In this document: positions 15,261-24,257 of the stretch, piece by piece
Layout of the letters: every line of letters starts with the position of its first letter
Position numbering within the stretch: position 1 is the stretch's first letter
Origin: Pseudomonas putida
GTDB taxonomy: Bacteria; Pseudomonadota; Gammaproteobacteria; Pseudomonadales; Pseudomonadaceae
Direction: 5' to 3'
DNA length: 64,000 bases
Assembly: GCF_001976065.1 (NCBI RefSeq)
Contig: NZ_MNAH01000001.1
Span: 657,066-721,065, forward strand
Position numbers and translations under genes: made by a program
The notes under the pieces: generated by a model
What the model was told of the DNA's origin: nothing
Seen by the model: only the letters and a program-made list of their open reading frames with translations
The model's database searches: none

Positions 15261-18200
15261 TCAAAAGTTGATCTTGAATCCGAGCATCGCGTCATATCCA
15301 TGGCTGTCCCCATCGAACCCCTGGCGATAACCTGCCGAGGCCGTGATCGTGGTGCGCCGGTTGGCCTGGTAATCCACCCCCAGATTCACCTCGCCCCAGG
15401 TGCCCTGGATGTCGGCTTCGAACGGGACGTAACCTGATTCAGAGGAAAACTCGGTCTTCGGTTGGCCCTTGAACTCATGCCAGACACTGGGGCGAACCCA
15501 TGCGTTGGTGCGCCGTTCGCTCTTGTCGACGCCCTCGGTGTCCCAGTCCTTGGCGATGCGCACGCCGAGCCGGCCGATCAGCGAATCCACGTCCTTGAAA
15601 CGAATGTTGGCGCCGACGTCGTCGCTGCTGTCCAGATCGACGTAGCTGTAGATGGCCTGCAACTGCGGTTCGACGTACCAGTCTTTGTCGAACTCGTAGG
15701 GGTAGCCGTTTTCCAGCGAGGCGGTGTAGCCCCAACCGCGGGTTTTCAACTTGGCCAGGTCGTTGGGCTTGGCCTCGATGTCGAAGCGGTTGACCTGCAG
15801 CACGCCGTCCAGATACCAGCCGGACGGGCCGAAGTGCGTCCAGTACGCGCCCACGCCATAGGCACGCAAAGTGTCTTCACCGGCGGGACGGCGGGTGTAG
15901 TGGCTGACGCCTGCGTCGATGGTGCCCGCCGACAGCGACACACCGGCCTGTTCATGACTGCCATCGGTCCTGACTTTACGGTAGAGGTCGGTGCCGACCT
16001 GAAAGGCGGTCAGGTCGTAGTTGTACTCGGGGGTGTTGCCCAGGGCGTTCTTGCGATCGCCGTCCTGTTTGCCACTGCGATAGATCACCCTTCCCCAGCC
16101 CATGGACGGGGCCACAGTGGACTCATCTTCCTTGGGCAATGGATCGCCGGCGTTGAGACGCTCTTCGCCGACCCGCTCGTGCAAGGTATCGACCATCGTC
16201 CTGCCGTAGACCAGCGCCAGCGCCGGAACCGCGCCGTACAGCGAAACCTCCGGACGAAAATTCGGCACGTGATCGGGAACCGGAGCGGGATCAGGCGTTG
16301 GATCAGGGTCCGGCGTCGGATCGGGGGTCGGGTCTGGCGGAACAGGGGGGGCAGGAGGCGTGGGCGCATCCGAGCGCAGGAACCAGGTGTCCCTGGCGCT
16401 GCCATCCTCGGCACCCTGTTGCAGGCGATACTCATAGGGCCCCGCGACGGCCCGGCTGGCCAGGCGAAAGGCGTTGGGGTCACTTGCCCCATCGGTCTTG
16501 TTGAGCAATTCGACGACAGCGATGCCGTTGCCCTGGGTCAACTCGCCCTGTCCGCCGACATTGCTCACGGTAACCCGGGTGGCACCGCCACTACCGGTGC
16601 TGGTGGAGTCCACCACCAGCATGTCGGAACGGCTGTTGCTGCCGCCTGCGTTCAAGGTGGTGTTGAGCAGCAGACTGCCGCCATTGGAGACGAACGTCCC
16701 GCCGCCATCGGTACCGGCGGTGGTCGCGCCACTGATCAGCAGCACATTACCCACGGTGCTGGTGCCGGCCGCAAGGTCGAGCGTGCCGCTATGGGTGAAG
16801 CTGTTCACGCCGAGCAATTGGCCCTGTACCGCGCCACCCGGCGTCGGCGTATTGGCCGCCTGGCCCAAGGGCAGATAGGCACCGCTGGCATTGAAATTGA
16901 CGATGCCTGTAGCGGGTTGCGCCGCCAGGCGAATGACGCCGCTGTTGTCGATACTGTTGTTGCCCGCCGACCCCAGGTTGCTGGTCGAAACGCCCCAGGT
17001 ATCACGGGTGCCGCTGCCGGTGCTGTCGGCGAAATTGCGCAAGATCCAGGTGCCGTTGTTGGTCACGGTACTGGCGGCACTGACGGCATTGACCGAACCG
17101 GTCATCTGACCGGTGTTGTCGAGTATGAAATTCGTCCCGGGCGTGGTTGCATCGGCACGCACCGCTGAATCGCTGAGCGCGCCGATCACGCCGGTGTTCG
17201 TCAACGTCTGGGTTGCACCGCCCAGGGTCACGCCGTTGCTGTCTGCCCATCCACCTTGAAGGGTTGCGCTGTTGCTGACGCTGACCGCTCCGCCTTCGGT
17301 CAACGCATCGATCGCCGACGACCCCGTGCCCTTCGTGGTTATTGCCCCGGTGTTGGTGACCGAGAGCGTGGCCGCGCCGGATGCTTGCGCCAGAATGCCC
17401 TGGCTGTCGCTGGCACCCAGCGTCTGAATCGGCCCGGAGTTGACGATAGTCTGCTGGCCACTGACGGACAACGTACGGATGCCACGCTGCTGATTGCCCC
17501 GAGCGATCAGTTCCCCACTGTTACTCACATTCAGGGTACCCACGCCAGTGCCCGAATTGAACGCATTGCCCGCCAGAATCGCCGCGCCCTGGCCATTGAC
17601 GTCAATCAGCGGCCCGGTGAACGCAACATTCGTATTTCCGCCCAGGGTCAGGGCCTGTATGCCAAAGGAGCCAATGCCACTGCCGTCGCCCGACCCGGCA
17701 TCGGAATGCGTGATGATCGTGCCGCCAGCGTTGACGTCCACGGTGCCTGTGGGTGATTGGGTCGAGGCATAGATCCCGTTGGCATTGCTGTTGATCGTTT
17801 CGATACGGTCGCCGGAGTAGTCGACCCGGACATTGCCGCCCGTCGAGTCGACCCGGATGCCGCCCGCGCCAAAACCACTGGCGAAGATGTTGCCGGAATA
17901 ATCGATAAGGACATTGTTGTTTTCGGCGCTGACGATGATGCCGTAGGCGCGCGTGGTGTTGAGCCCGCCGAGTACGGTGAGATTGCCGCTGCCGGTGATG
18001 GTCGCGTCACCGGTGCCGCGCTTGATCACGTAGATCGCCCGCGAGCCGGCTGTATTGGCCGTGTTGCCGACGTTGATAGCGGCGTTGTTTTCAATACTGA
18101 TTGAGCCGGTGGCGCCAACGTTATCGTTGGCATAGATACCATGTCCGCCGCCCCCGGTGGTGGTGATCGCACCGGTGTTGACGATGTCGATGCTGCCAAC

Positions 18201-19130
18201 GGTGGAAAAGGAGCGAATGCCGAAACCATTGACGCCATTGGCGCTGAGTGTCCCGCTGTTGCTCAACCGGGTATTGCCGGCGCCGCCTTCGGTGAACAGG
18301 CCGAAGGCGTTCATGCCGACGGCCTGGACAGTCGCCGCGTTCACCAGGGTGGTGTTGCCATTGACCGCGCGGGTGTGGACGCCGGCGTGGTTGCCGACGC
18401 CAGCGGTAGGCAAGGTGTCATCGGTGATGGGATCGCCGGCGGACAGCGCATCGTCGTTGTTGACCAGGATGCTGACCCCGGCACCCACACTGACGCTGGT
18501 TGCTCCGCTGCCGGTGGCCTTGGTCCAGATGCCGTTGCCGCCGAGCAGTGTTATCTGACCACTGCCGTCGTGGGTAACGTTGATCCCACCGCCGCCACTG
18601 GCATTCACATCGATCCCGTCATGTTCATTGCCAACCACGCTGTTGAGGATGTTCAGCGTGGTGCCCGAAGTGACGGAGAACGTCGACAGCCCGCTGCTGG
18701 CATTGGTGATGGCCATTGCGTCGAGTGCGCTGCCACCCACGTTGACCGTGTTGGTACCGCCATCGACGCTCAGGGACGCATTGCCGGTAGATCCGATTAC
18801 GTTAGAGAACACCGCGTTTGCAGCCGTCGGTGGCGTGCTGTTGATCGTGGTGCCGCTGAGGGTGACGGTTGAGTTGGCGTTGTTGCCTCGACTGAGCACC
18901 GAGGATCCGGCAGTGGTGGTGATGGCCGTACCCGCTTGAGTACTGATCGAGGCGTCGACGCCGGCGGCAGGCGTACAGGTTTGCGATACATTGTAGGTGC
19001 CGACGGCAAGCGGCCCACAGGCGGCCTGGGCGTCCGCCAACATCAGGGCATTGGCCATGGCGACCAGCAAGGCGCTACGTTTGAAATGGGGGGCAAACCC
19101 GACATGGAAATGGTTGCGAGCGCTTTTCAT
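15261..19130 (-). CDS. Autotransporter (type V secretion) with repetitive passenger
   Basis: This 1289-residue protein has an extended signal peptide (HFKRSALLVAMANALMLADAQA, cleaved near residue 37), a long Gly/Asn/Thr/Ser-rich passenger of beta-helix type repeats (about 40-900), a Pro/Asp linker (about 920-955), and a C-terminal autotransporter barrel of about 280 residues ending in LGFKINF with the terminal Phe used for barrel assembly. Repeated phrases such as NSGTL, NTGAIT and NNAAINVG recur through the passenger. It has few cysteines, as usual. No protease or lipase motif was seen, so adhesion or self-association is more likely than enzyme activity. Start 19130 has GGAGG 5 bases upstream. 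Confidence 0.9.
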   Translation of the reverse strand: MKSARNHFHVGFAPHFKRSALLVAMANALMLADAQAACGPLAVGTYNVSQTCTPAAGVDASISTQAGTAITTTAGSSVLSRGNNANSTVTLSGTTINSTPPTAANAVFSNVIGSTGNASLSVDGGTNTVNVGGSALDAMAITNASSGLSTFSVTSGTTLNILNSVVGNEHDGIDVNASGGGGINVTHDGSGQITLLGGNGIWTKATGSGATSVSVGAGVSILVNNDDALSAGDPITDDTLPTAGVGNHAGVHTRAVNGNTTLVNAATVQAVGMNAFGLFTEGGAGNTRLSNSGTLSANGVNGFGIRSFSTVGSIDIVNTGAITTTGGGGHGIYANDNVGATGSISIENNAAINVGNTANTAGSRAIYVIKRGTGDATITGSGNLTVLGGLNTTRAYGIIVSAENNNVLIDYSGNIFASGFGAGGIRVDSTGGNVRVDYSGDRIETINSNANGIYASTQSPTGTVDVNAGGTIITHSDAGSGDGSGIGSFGIQALTLGGNTNVAFTGPLIDVNGQGAAILAGNAFNSGTGVGTLNVSNSGELIARGNQQRGIRTLSVSGQQTIVNSGPIQTLGASDSQGILAQASGAATLSVTNTGAITTKGTGSSAIDALTEGGAVSVSNSATLQGGWADSNGVTLGGATQTLTNTGVIGALSDSAVRADATTPGTNFILDNTGQMTGSVNAVSAASTVTNNGTWILRNFADSTGSGTRDTWGVSTSNLGSAGNNSIDNSGVIRLAAQPATGIVNFNASGAYLPLGQAANTPTPGGAVQGQLLGVNSFTHSGTLDLAAGTSTVGNVLLISGATTAGTDGGGTFVSNGGSLLLNTTLNAGGSNSRSDMLVVDSTSTGSGGATRVTVSNVGGQGELTQGNGIAVVELLNKTDGASDPNAFRLASRAVAGPYEYRLQQGAEDGSARDTWFLRSDAPTPPAPPVPPDPTPDPTPDPDPTPDPAPVPDHVPNFRPEVSLYGAVPALALVYGRTMVDTLHERVGEERLNAGDPLPKEDESTVAPSMGWGRVIYRSGKQDGDRKNALGNTPEYNYDLTAFQVGTDLYRKVRTDGSHEQAGVSLSAGTIDAGVSHYTRRPAGEDTLRAYGVGAYWTHFGPSGWYLDGVLQVNRFDIEAKPNDLAKLKTRGWGYTASLENGYPYEFDKDWYVEPQLQAIYSYVDLDSSDDVGANIRFKDVDSLIGRLGVRIAKDWDTEGVDKSERRTNAWVRPSVWHEFKGQPKTEFSSESGYVPFEADIQGTWGEVNLGVDYQANRRTTITASAGYRQGFDGDSHGYDAMLGFKINF
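16276..16350 (-). repeat. Pro/Asp tandem repeat coding for the autotransporter linker
   Basis: Repeats of GATCCGACC-like units encode alternating PDPTPDP blocks between passenger and barrel. Such repeats vary in copy number between strains, changing linker length without changing frame when whole codons are gained or lost. Confidence 0.7.
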
Positions 19131-19261
19131 CAAAACCTCCCTGTTCAACCGCTTGCCGATGCCTGCCAGCCAATGGGCGATGGCATGGCGATTACCGCTA
19201 TAAACCTTAGTTGGTAATTCGCAGATTGGGGAAGGAAACGAGGCCAGTTCACTCTTGCGCC

Positions 19262-19340
19262 TGCAGGAGCTGCCGCAGGCTGCGATCTTTTGCTCTTGCC
19301 TTTAAAGATCGCAACCTCGTTGCACTCGACAGCTCCTACG
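19262..19340. repeat. REP-like intergenic palindromic element
   Basis: GGAGCTGCCGCAGGCTGCGA followed by TCTTT, and further on AAAGATCGCAACCTCGTTGC and AGCTCCTAC, form an imperfect inverted pair. The wording is that of repetitive palindromes common between genes of the P. fluorescens group. It lies between the autotransporter start and the stop of the barrel protein gene. Confidence 0.6.
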
Positions 19341-19343
19341 AAA

Positions 19344-20573
19344 TCAAAAGTAGTACCCAATGTTGATGTTGGTCCGGTAGTACCACTGGTTACTGCCGAT
19401 CGAACTGGTATTGGTGAACCCCGTGCCGTTTTCCGCGCCGCCATAGGGGTTGGCGTTTTTAGCCCAGGTGAAATCAACCCACCCCATGATCGGCATCGCC
19501 AGGAACTGTGCGCCCACGGTGTACATCTGCGAGTCGTCCCAGCCGCTCTCGTCTTTCATCATGCGGCTGTAGTCGTTGTAGAGTTTGATTTTCTTCAGCG
19601 GTCCGAGTTTCGGCGTGGGAATGTCGTAGGCGACGTTCAGCGATGCGATGGTGGCCTTGGCGGCTATCAGGTAGGCGGGCGTCAGGCCGTTGCTGCCCAT
19701 CAGTATCGAATTGTCGCTGACGCCGGCCGGATTTTTCGGGTCATACTCGTAGCGAATGCCCTGGGTGCTGACGGTCCACTGGCCGGCGTTGATGATGGCG
19801 TGGATGCCGCCGGCCCAATAGTCGCCGTCATCTTTGGTGGTAGCGTTGTAGAGCTGTGCGGTGGCCAACGACGCGCCGATTTCGGTCTTCCAGCCATCGT
19901 TGACAAAGGTCCGCGCGACGCGGGCGTTGAGCTGGTTGTGTTTCTCGTTGTCCTGGCGCGACTGGGTGAAGGGGATGGCATTGTCCTTGAGGTCGGCGTA
20001 TCGCCCGACTTCCGGCGAGTAGCGAATGTCGGACGGCAACATGCGCGGGAAGTAGCCCAGTTGCAGGTCCCAGTCCTTGTCCTTGTAGCTGTACTTCAAG
20101 CCGGTGCCGGCGCTGACGCCGTAACCCATGAAGAAGGGCAGGTGATAGCTCCAGCCGAATTGCGGGTAGGGTTCCAGCCCGAAGGGCTTGAACGGCGCGC
20201 CCACTTGCAGGTTGGAATTACTGTTCAGGCGATAACCAACGAAGCCGCGATCGATGGATCGTTTGCCGTCGTCCTGGAACCAGTAGCCGACATCGCTGTA
20301 GAGGTTTTTGTAAGTCGCTTGCACATCGACACGGAAGGTGTCGAACAGGAACCGCCCGTTGTTTTCGGTGGTGTCCCAGTGCTCGTCGCGGTAGTTGGTG
20401 CGCAAGGCACCGCCGATGTCCAGGCTGCTCTGGCCGTCATCGCTGCGCCAGGCGATATGCGGAAACGGCTTCTTGGCGGTGGTCGACGTCTCGGGGGCGG
20501 CAGGGCCGGGTTCGCCGGCGAAACTGACGCTGCTGCTGATGATCAGTCCCAGGCCTATAACGTACTTCTTCAT
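19344..20573 (-). CDS. Outer-membrane beta-barrel (porin-like) protein
   Basis: This 409-residue protein has a signal peptide ending at SVSFAG (about residue 20) and then a barrel rich in alternating aromatic strands (DIGGALRTNYRDEHWD, YSDVGYWFQDDG, YAGIHAII-like turns), closing with INIGYYF and a terminal Phe. It resembles Pseudomonas outer-membrane porins of the carbohydrate- or phosphate-selective shape, but I cannot place it in a named family with confidence. The start (MKKYVIGL) has GGGGAAG 6 bases upstream. It lies downstream of the 15-gene catabolic operon but behind a terminator, so it has its own promoter. It may serve as the outer-membrane port for that pathway. Confidence 0.75.
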   Translation of the reverse strand: MKKYVIGLGLIISSSVSFAGEPGPAAPETSTTAKKPFPHIAWRSDDGQSSLDIGGALRTNYRDEHWDTTENNGRFLFDTFRVDVQATYKNLYSDVGYWFQDDGKRSIDRGFVGYRLNSNSNLQVGAPFKPFGLEPYPQFGWSYHLPFFMGYGVSAGTGLKYSYKDKDWDLQLGYFPRMLPSDIRYSPEVGRYADLKDNAIPFTQSRQDNEKHNQLNARVARTFVNDGWKTEIGASLATAQLYNATTKDDGDYWAGGIHAIINAGQWTVSTQGIRYEYDPKNPAGVSDNSILMGSNGLTPAYLIAAKATIASLNVAYDIPTPKLGPLKKIKLYNDYSRMMKDESGWDDSQMYTVGAQFLAMPIMGWVDFTWAKNANPYGGAENGTGFTNTSSIGSNQWYYRTNINIGYYF

Positions 20574-20908
20574 GCTGACTTCCCCTGCGCTGTTGAGCAC
20601 TACAAAGTGACCGGCAACACTTTCCCGCTCGCCCTGGAAGTGGCAATGAACGGAAGGCTTGATGTGTTGCTGTTATGCAGTGTGTTTTTGTTTGGCTGTT
20701 TCGTCGGTAATACGGTGTCTGACCTATGAACCTGACAGGGATAGAGCAGAAACCATGCCAGTCCTGCAATCCCATGTTGTTAACTAAAAAATCGAGTTAA
20801 AACAATTGTTTATATGGGAAACGCATTTTTATGTATTGCCTGCGAAACAGCGCGTTCGGGGGGTAACCAAACTGCACGTTCGTTGTGCGGCGATTACTTT
20901 ACGCGCAT
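20574..20908 (-). promoter_or_regulatory. Control region of the barrel protein gene
   Basis: No gene is supported here. The AT-rich stretch 20775-20830 contains AACAATTGTT and GTTT-ATATGGG-AAAC (20808-20822). The latter resembles the GTTTCATATATGAAAC palindrome before the ABC transporter operon, and both regions also share CGAGTTAA. A common regulator is possible. Confidence 0.4.
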
Positions 20909-20934
20909 TAAAAAGGCCGGCTAAAAAGCCGGCC
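20909..20934 (-). terminator. Rho-independent terminator of the catabolic operon
   Basis: An 8-bp perfect stem GGCCGGCT / AGCCGGCC with an AAAA loop is followed on the minus strand by TTTTTAATG. It lies 30 bases past the stop codon of the reductase gene, the last gene of the operon. Confidence 0.9.
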
Positions 20935-20963
20935 TGTTCAACGGATGAAATAACGCAAACTTG

Positions 20964-21923
20964 CTACAAGTCGAGTACCAGTCGCCGGCTCTTGCATCCC
21001 GATACGCAGACCATCATCGATTTATTCGCGGCACGTTCGGCTTTGGTCAGCACGCCGTCCCGGTGGTCGACTTCACCTTCCAGGACCCGTGTTTCACACG
21101 AACCGCACACCCCCTCGCGGCAACTGTGCTCGATGTCACAACCGGCCTCGAGCAGCACATCGAGCAGGCTCAGCCCCGGCTCGATGGACAGCGTCTTGCC
21201 GGATTTCTTCAGCTCGACGCTGTAGCTGCTCTGCGCGTCTTCGGACGGCGGCAGTTCTGCCGCGGCAAAACGCTCGATGTGCGCATGGGGATAGCCGAGG
21301 CCTTCGCAGGTGCTTTCGAAGGCATCGAGCATCGGCGTCGGCCCGCAGCAATAAAAATGCGTGTCGTCGGGCTGGCCAGCCAGGTAGGTGCCGAGGTCCG
21401 GCGGCATGCCTTTTTCGTCATTGAAGTGGTAGACCACCTTGGCGCTCAGGCCGCTGAGCTCTTCCACCAGTGCGGCTTCCTGGCGCGAACGGGCGCAGTA
21501 GATCAGCTCGGCGGATTTTCCCAGGGCCAGCAGTTGGCGGAACATGCAGTAGATCGGCGTGATGCCGATACCGCCGGCCACCAGCACGCTGTGCCTGGCG
21601 CTCAGGTCGAGCTGGAAATTGTTGCGCGGCGACGAGATCGGCAGTTGCATGCCGACCCGCAGTTGCCCGTGCACATATTCCGAGCCGCCACGGCTGTTGC
21701 GATCACGCAGGATGCCGACCACATAGCGGCCACGGTCGCTCGGCGAGTTGAGCAACGAGTAGCTGCGCACCAGGCCGTTGGGCAGATGCAGATCGATATG
21801 CGAGCCGGCTTCGAACGGGGCGAACACGGTATCGCCATAGGGCCGCAACTCGACGCTGATGATGCCTTCGGCTTCGTAGCGCAAGGTGTGCACGAGCGCG
21901 GTAATGGGGGAGGAATGGGACAT
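20964..21923 (-). CDS. Phthalate-dioxygenase-reductase-type oxidoreductase (FMN, 2Fe-2S)
   Basis: This 319-residue protein has the same build as VanB: an FMN/NAD(H) module (RSYSLLNSP for flavin; VLVAGGIGITPIYCMFRQL and YCCGPTPML for nucleotide) and a C-terminal plant-type ferredoxin with CREGVCGSC and a distal Cys in MMVCVSG. It would supply electrons to the Rieske oxygenase encoded 68 bases upstream. It is the last gene of the operon and ends 30 bases before a strong terminator. Identity to VanB is clearly partial, so this is a distinct pair, not a duplicate. Confidence 0.9.
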   Translation of the reverse strand: MSHSSPITALVHTLRYEAEGIISVELRPYGDTVFAPFEAGSHIDLHLPNGLVRSYSLLNSPSDRGRYVVGILRDRNSRGGSEYVHGQLRVGMQLPISSPRNNFQLDLSARHSVLVAGGIGITPIYCMFRQLLALGKSAELIYCARSRQEAALVEELSGLSAKVVYHFNDEKGMPPDLGTYLAGQPDDTHFYCCGPTPMLDAFESTCEGLGYPHAHIERFAAAELPPSEDAQSSYSVELKKSGKTLSIEPGLSLLDVLLEAGCDIEHSCREGVCGSCETRVLEGEVDHRDGVLTKAERAANKSMMVCVSGCKSRRLVLDL

Positions 21924-21991
21924 CGGTCACCTCTTTTCGACAGTTCGCAAATCGACACGCGCGCCGGCCAGAACACAATGCACGATCGGCT

Positions 21992-23026
21992 TCATGGCAA
22001 CTGCTTCGCATCAACCAGCTCAAGCTGAGCCTTGGCTGCGTTCTTCAGGTAGCGACGCAGGCGCACCACACCGAGGTCATGCTGGTAGAGGTTTTCCCGC
22101 TGGTTGGCGTCCGGTTCCATGAATTCGAGCAGCACCCGATCCTGTTCCAGCACCGCCCAGTGGCGTGCTTCCAGACGGTTCTTGTAGAGGAAGCGCCAAG
22201 TGTCGCGCTGCCAGCCGGTCAGTGGCCGGCACCGCCAGTGGAACACCGCCGACAAGGAGGTGCTGCTTGGCGTGTAGCTGCCGATGATGGTGAAGTTGCC
22301 GCCCGGGCCACCGGTTTTCGGATAAGGGATTTCCAGGCGCAGCCAGTGGCAGCTGTCGTCCATGAATTCGGTCCAGTCGAAGTTCACTCCGCGCTGGCCT
22401 TCCTTCTCGAAGAAGAAGCCCTTGTCGGTGTCGCGGGTGACGAATTTGGCGGTGGCTTCGCCTTCGCTCATGGAGTGCGACATCTTGTGCAGGTAGGTGC
22501 CGTGCATCGGGTCCATGACGTTGTCGATGACATAGCGGTAGTCGCCTTGCCACTCGGCGTAGCACAGGAAGCTGCTCCATTCGGGGGAGCTCAGTTGCTC
22601 GGGCAGCACCAGTTCCGGCGGGGTGTCCACGTGCGGTTCGGCGGCGTTGAAGAGAAAGATCGCGCCGGCGGCTTCACGGGTGTGGAACATGCGCGTCGGG
22701 CGGCTGCCTTCGAGTTTGCAACCGGGGCTGCCGGGCACCTTGGTGACTGTGCCGTCGCAACGCACTTCGACGCCGTGATAAGGGCACTGCAGGCGGTCGC
22801 CCAGCACCGGTCCCTGTGACAACGGCGCGCCGCGATGCGGGCAGTGGTCTTCGAGGGCATGCACGCTGCCGTCATTGTCGCGCCACAGGGCAATCTTGTA
22901 GCCCAGTCGACGGATCGACACCGGCTTCTCGCCCAGTTGGTCAGAAGGCAGGACCGGGAACCAGAGGTTCTTCAAGCCGTTTGCCAGGAGGTGTTCTACA
23001 GGATCGACGGTTGTGTTCATGTTCAT
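21992..23026 (-). CDS. Rieske non-heme iron oxygenase, alpha-type (VanA/TsaM-like)
   Basis: This 344-residue oxygenase has Rieske ligands C62-x-H64 and C81-x2-H84 (CPHRG, CPYHG) and a mononuclear iron site in DNVMDPMHGTYLH (D172, H175, H180). It belongs to the single-subunit phthalate-oxygenase group that hydroxylates rings or removes O-methyl groups. No small beta subunit gene is present, as expected for this group. It should work with the reductase at 20964-21923. Upstream lie a 75-residue protein and an extradiol dioxygenase, so its product is probably a catechol-like diol. The substrate is unknown. Confidence 0.9.
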   Translation of the reverse strand: MNMNTTVDPVEHLLANGLKNLWFPVLPSDQLGEKPVSIRRLGYKIALWRDNDGSVHALEDHCPHRGAPLSQGPVLGDRLQCPYHGVEVRCDGTVTKVPGSPGCKLEGSRPTRMFHTREAAGAIFLFNAAEPHVDTPPELVLPEQLSSPEWSSFLCYAEWQGDYRYVIDNVMDPMHGTYLHKMSHSMSEGEATAKFVTRDTDKGFFFEKEGQRGVNFDWTEFMDDSCHWLRLEIPYPKTGGPGGNFTIIGSYTPSSTSLSAVFHWRCRPLTGWQRDTWRFLYKNRLEARHWAVLEQDRVLLEFMEPDANQRENLYQHDLGVVRLRRYLKNAAKAQLELVDAKQLP

Positions 23027-23047
23027 TTCTTGTTTACCTCCGGCGGT

Positions 23048-23275
23048 TCATTCGCCCAGCCGAGCCATCAGGGTTTTATAGGCGTCCGTTGTCCACTCAC
23101 CGCTGGTCAGCGGGCAGGGCGGCCCGGCCAGGTTCAGGTGCGCGAGCAGCTCGGGCAACTCGGTCACACCGTTGCCGAAGGCGCGCTCGATGGAGTCGCC
23201 GAGCAGGTCCTCGAACTGGGTATTGGGGCGTTTACGGGCCTGATGCGGCTCCAGGTAGGGTTCGGTATTACGCAT
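23048..23275 (-). CDS. Small conserved protein in the aromatic operon
   Basis: This 75-residue protein starts MRNTEPYLEPHQARKRPNT and ends KTLMARLGE. It is soluble, with a predicted helical middle (QFEDLLGDSIERAFGNGVTELPELLAHLN, shown in part) and one cysteine. I recall similar small proteins annotated as recombinase-like helix-turn-helix beside Rieske/VOC gene pairs, but the activity is unknown. It sits 1 base from the dioxygenase stop and 21 bases before the oxygenase start. Possible roles are an accessory or effector subunit of the oxygenase, or a regulator. Confidence 0.7.
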   Translation of the reverse strand: MRNTEPYLEPHQARKRPNTQFEDLLGDSIERAFGNGVTELPELLAHLNLAGPPCPLTSGEWTTDAYKTLMARLGE

Positions 23276-23276
23276 C

Positions 23277-24257
23277 TCATTGACCTCCGTCTGAAGATTT
23301 CGCTTTGTCAGTCAGGAACTTGCCCTGGGGCGCGTCGACATTTTGCTGGCGTCGGGTGTTGCCATCGATGCCGCCGGCAATCGCCCATTCGGCGAAGACG
23401 GTCGGGCCCGGCTCGAAGGTGCGTGGCTGCCATTCGCCGGTCAGTTGGTCTTCGTCGGCGTAGTACTCGACCAATGCACCGGCCGGGTTCTTGAAGTACC
23501 AGAAGAACGCCGAGGACACCGGGTGACGCCCCGGGCCGATTTCCGTCGCCCAGCCGCAGCGGGAGATGTGCATGCCGCCGCCGAACACTTCGTGCACATC
23601 GCGCACGGTGAACGCGACGTGGTTCAGGCCGGCGCGCGGGGCGGGCAGTTGCAGCATGAACAGGTCGTGGTGCCCGCCTTCTTCAGCGGTGCGCAGGAAC
23701 GCACCGCGATCCGGATAACGGTCCGAGGCCTGGAAGCCGAAGCGCTCGTGATAGAAGGCTTCGCAGGCGTTGACGTCCTTGACGAAAAACACCACATGCC
23801 CGACCTCGATCGGTGTGGCGCGCTCGTAGATCGGCGCAGCCTTGTTGATCCGGCCCTTGGTTTGCCAGGTGTTGTGGCCGCTGCACTCGATGTCCAGTTC
23901 GCGCTTGCGGGTCACTTGCAGGCGGATCGCCAGGCCATTGGGGTCGGTGCAGCCAACACGGCCGTTCGCCTCGATGAAGCCCGGGTCGTTGGCGATGCGT
24001 TCGCTGTAAAGCTTGAGGTCGGCATCGCTTTCGACGCCCCAGACCACTTCGCGCACCGTTGAACCGGGTTCGATCGCCGGTGGCAGGCCCACCTTGTTGA
24101 TGTCAGCGAGCACGACACGGCAACCGTTGAGGGTTTCGAAGATCACCTCGTCTGCCTGCTCGCTGACTTTACTCAGGCCCCAGTCACTGAAGAACCGAGC
24201 GCTGGTCGCCAGGTCCTCGACGCCATAGGTGACTTCATCAATGCCTAAAACGCTCAT
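23277..24257 (-). CDS. Type I extradiol ring-cleavage dioxygenase (VOC superfamily)
   Basis: This 326-residue protein has two VOC modules, as in BphC. The iron ligands are H154 (EVGHVVFF), H213 (LNHVAFTV) and E264 (ALVEYY). The catalytic His and Tyr are also in place (GGHHDLF at 195-201, FWYFKNPAG with Y254, ten residues before the Glu as in BphC). It should cleave a catechol next to the hydroxyls to give a yellow meta-cleavage product. The gene overlaps the aldehyde dehydrogenase by 4 bases and comes just before the small protein and the Rieske oxygenase. The C-terminal 40 residues extend past the usual domain. Confidence 0.87.
   Translation of the reverse strand: MSVLGIDEVTYGVEDLATSARFFSDWGLSKVSEQADEVIFETLNGCRVVLADINKVGLPPAIEPGSTVREVVWGVESDADLKLYSERIANDPGFIEANGRVGCTDPNGLAIRLQVTRKRELDIECSGHNTWQTKGRINKAAPIYERATPIEVGHVVFFVKDVNACEAFYHERFGFQASDRYPDRGAFLRTAEEGGHHDLFMLQLPAPRAGLNHVAFTVRDVHEVFGGGMHISRCGWATEIGPGRHPVSSAFFWYFKNPAGALVEYYADEDQLTGEWQPRTFEPGPTVFAEWAIAGGIDGNTRRQQNVDAPQGKFLTDKAKSSDGGQ

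Noticed and set aside
15462..17168. Long plus-strand open frame of 568 codons opposite the autotransporter
   Set aside because: It is antisense to a clear autotransporter gene; its composition (Val/Gly/Arg/Ala-rich, no domain) is the mirror of the repeats, which lack stops in GC-rich DNA.
19290..20729. Plus-strand open frame of 479 codons
   Set aside because: Antisense to the outer-membrane barrel gene and running across its promoter region; no domain recognised.
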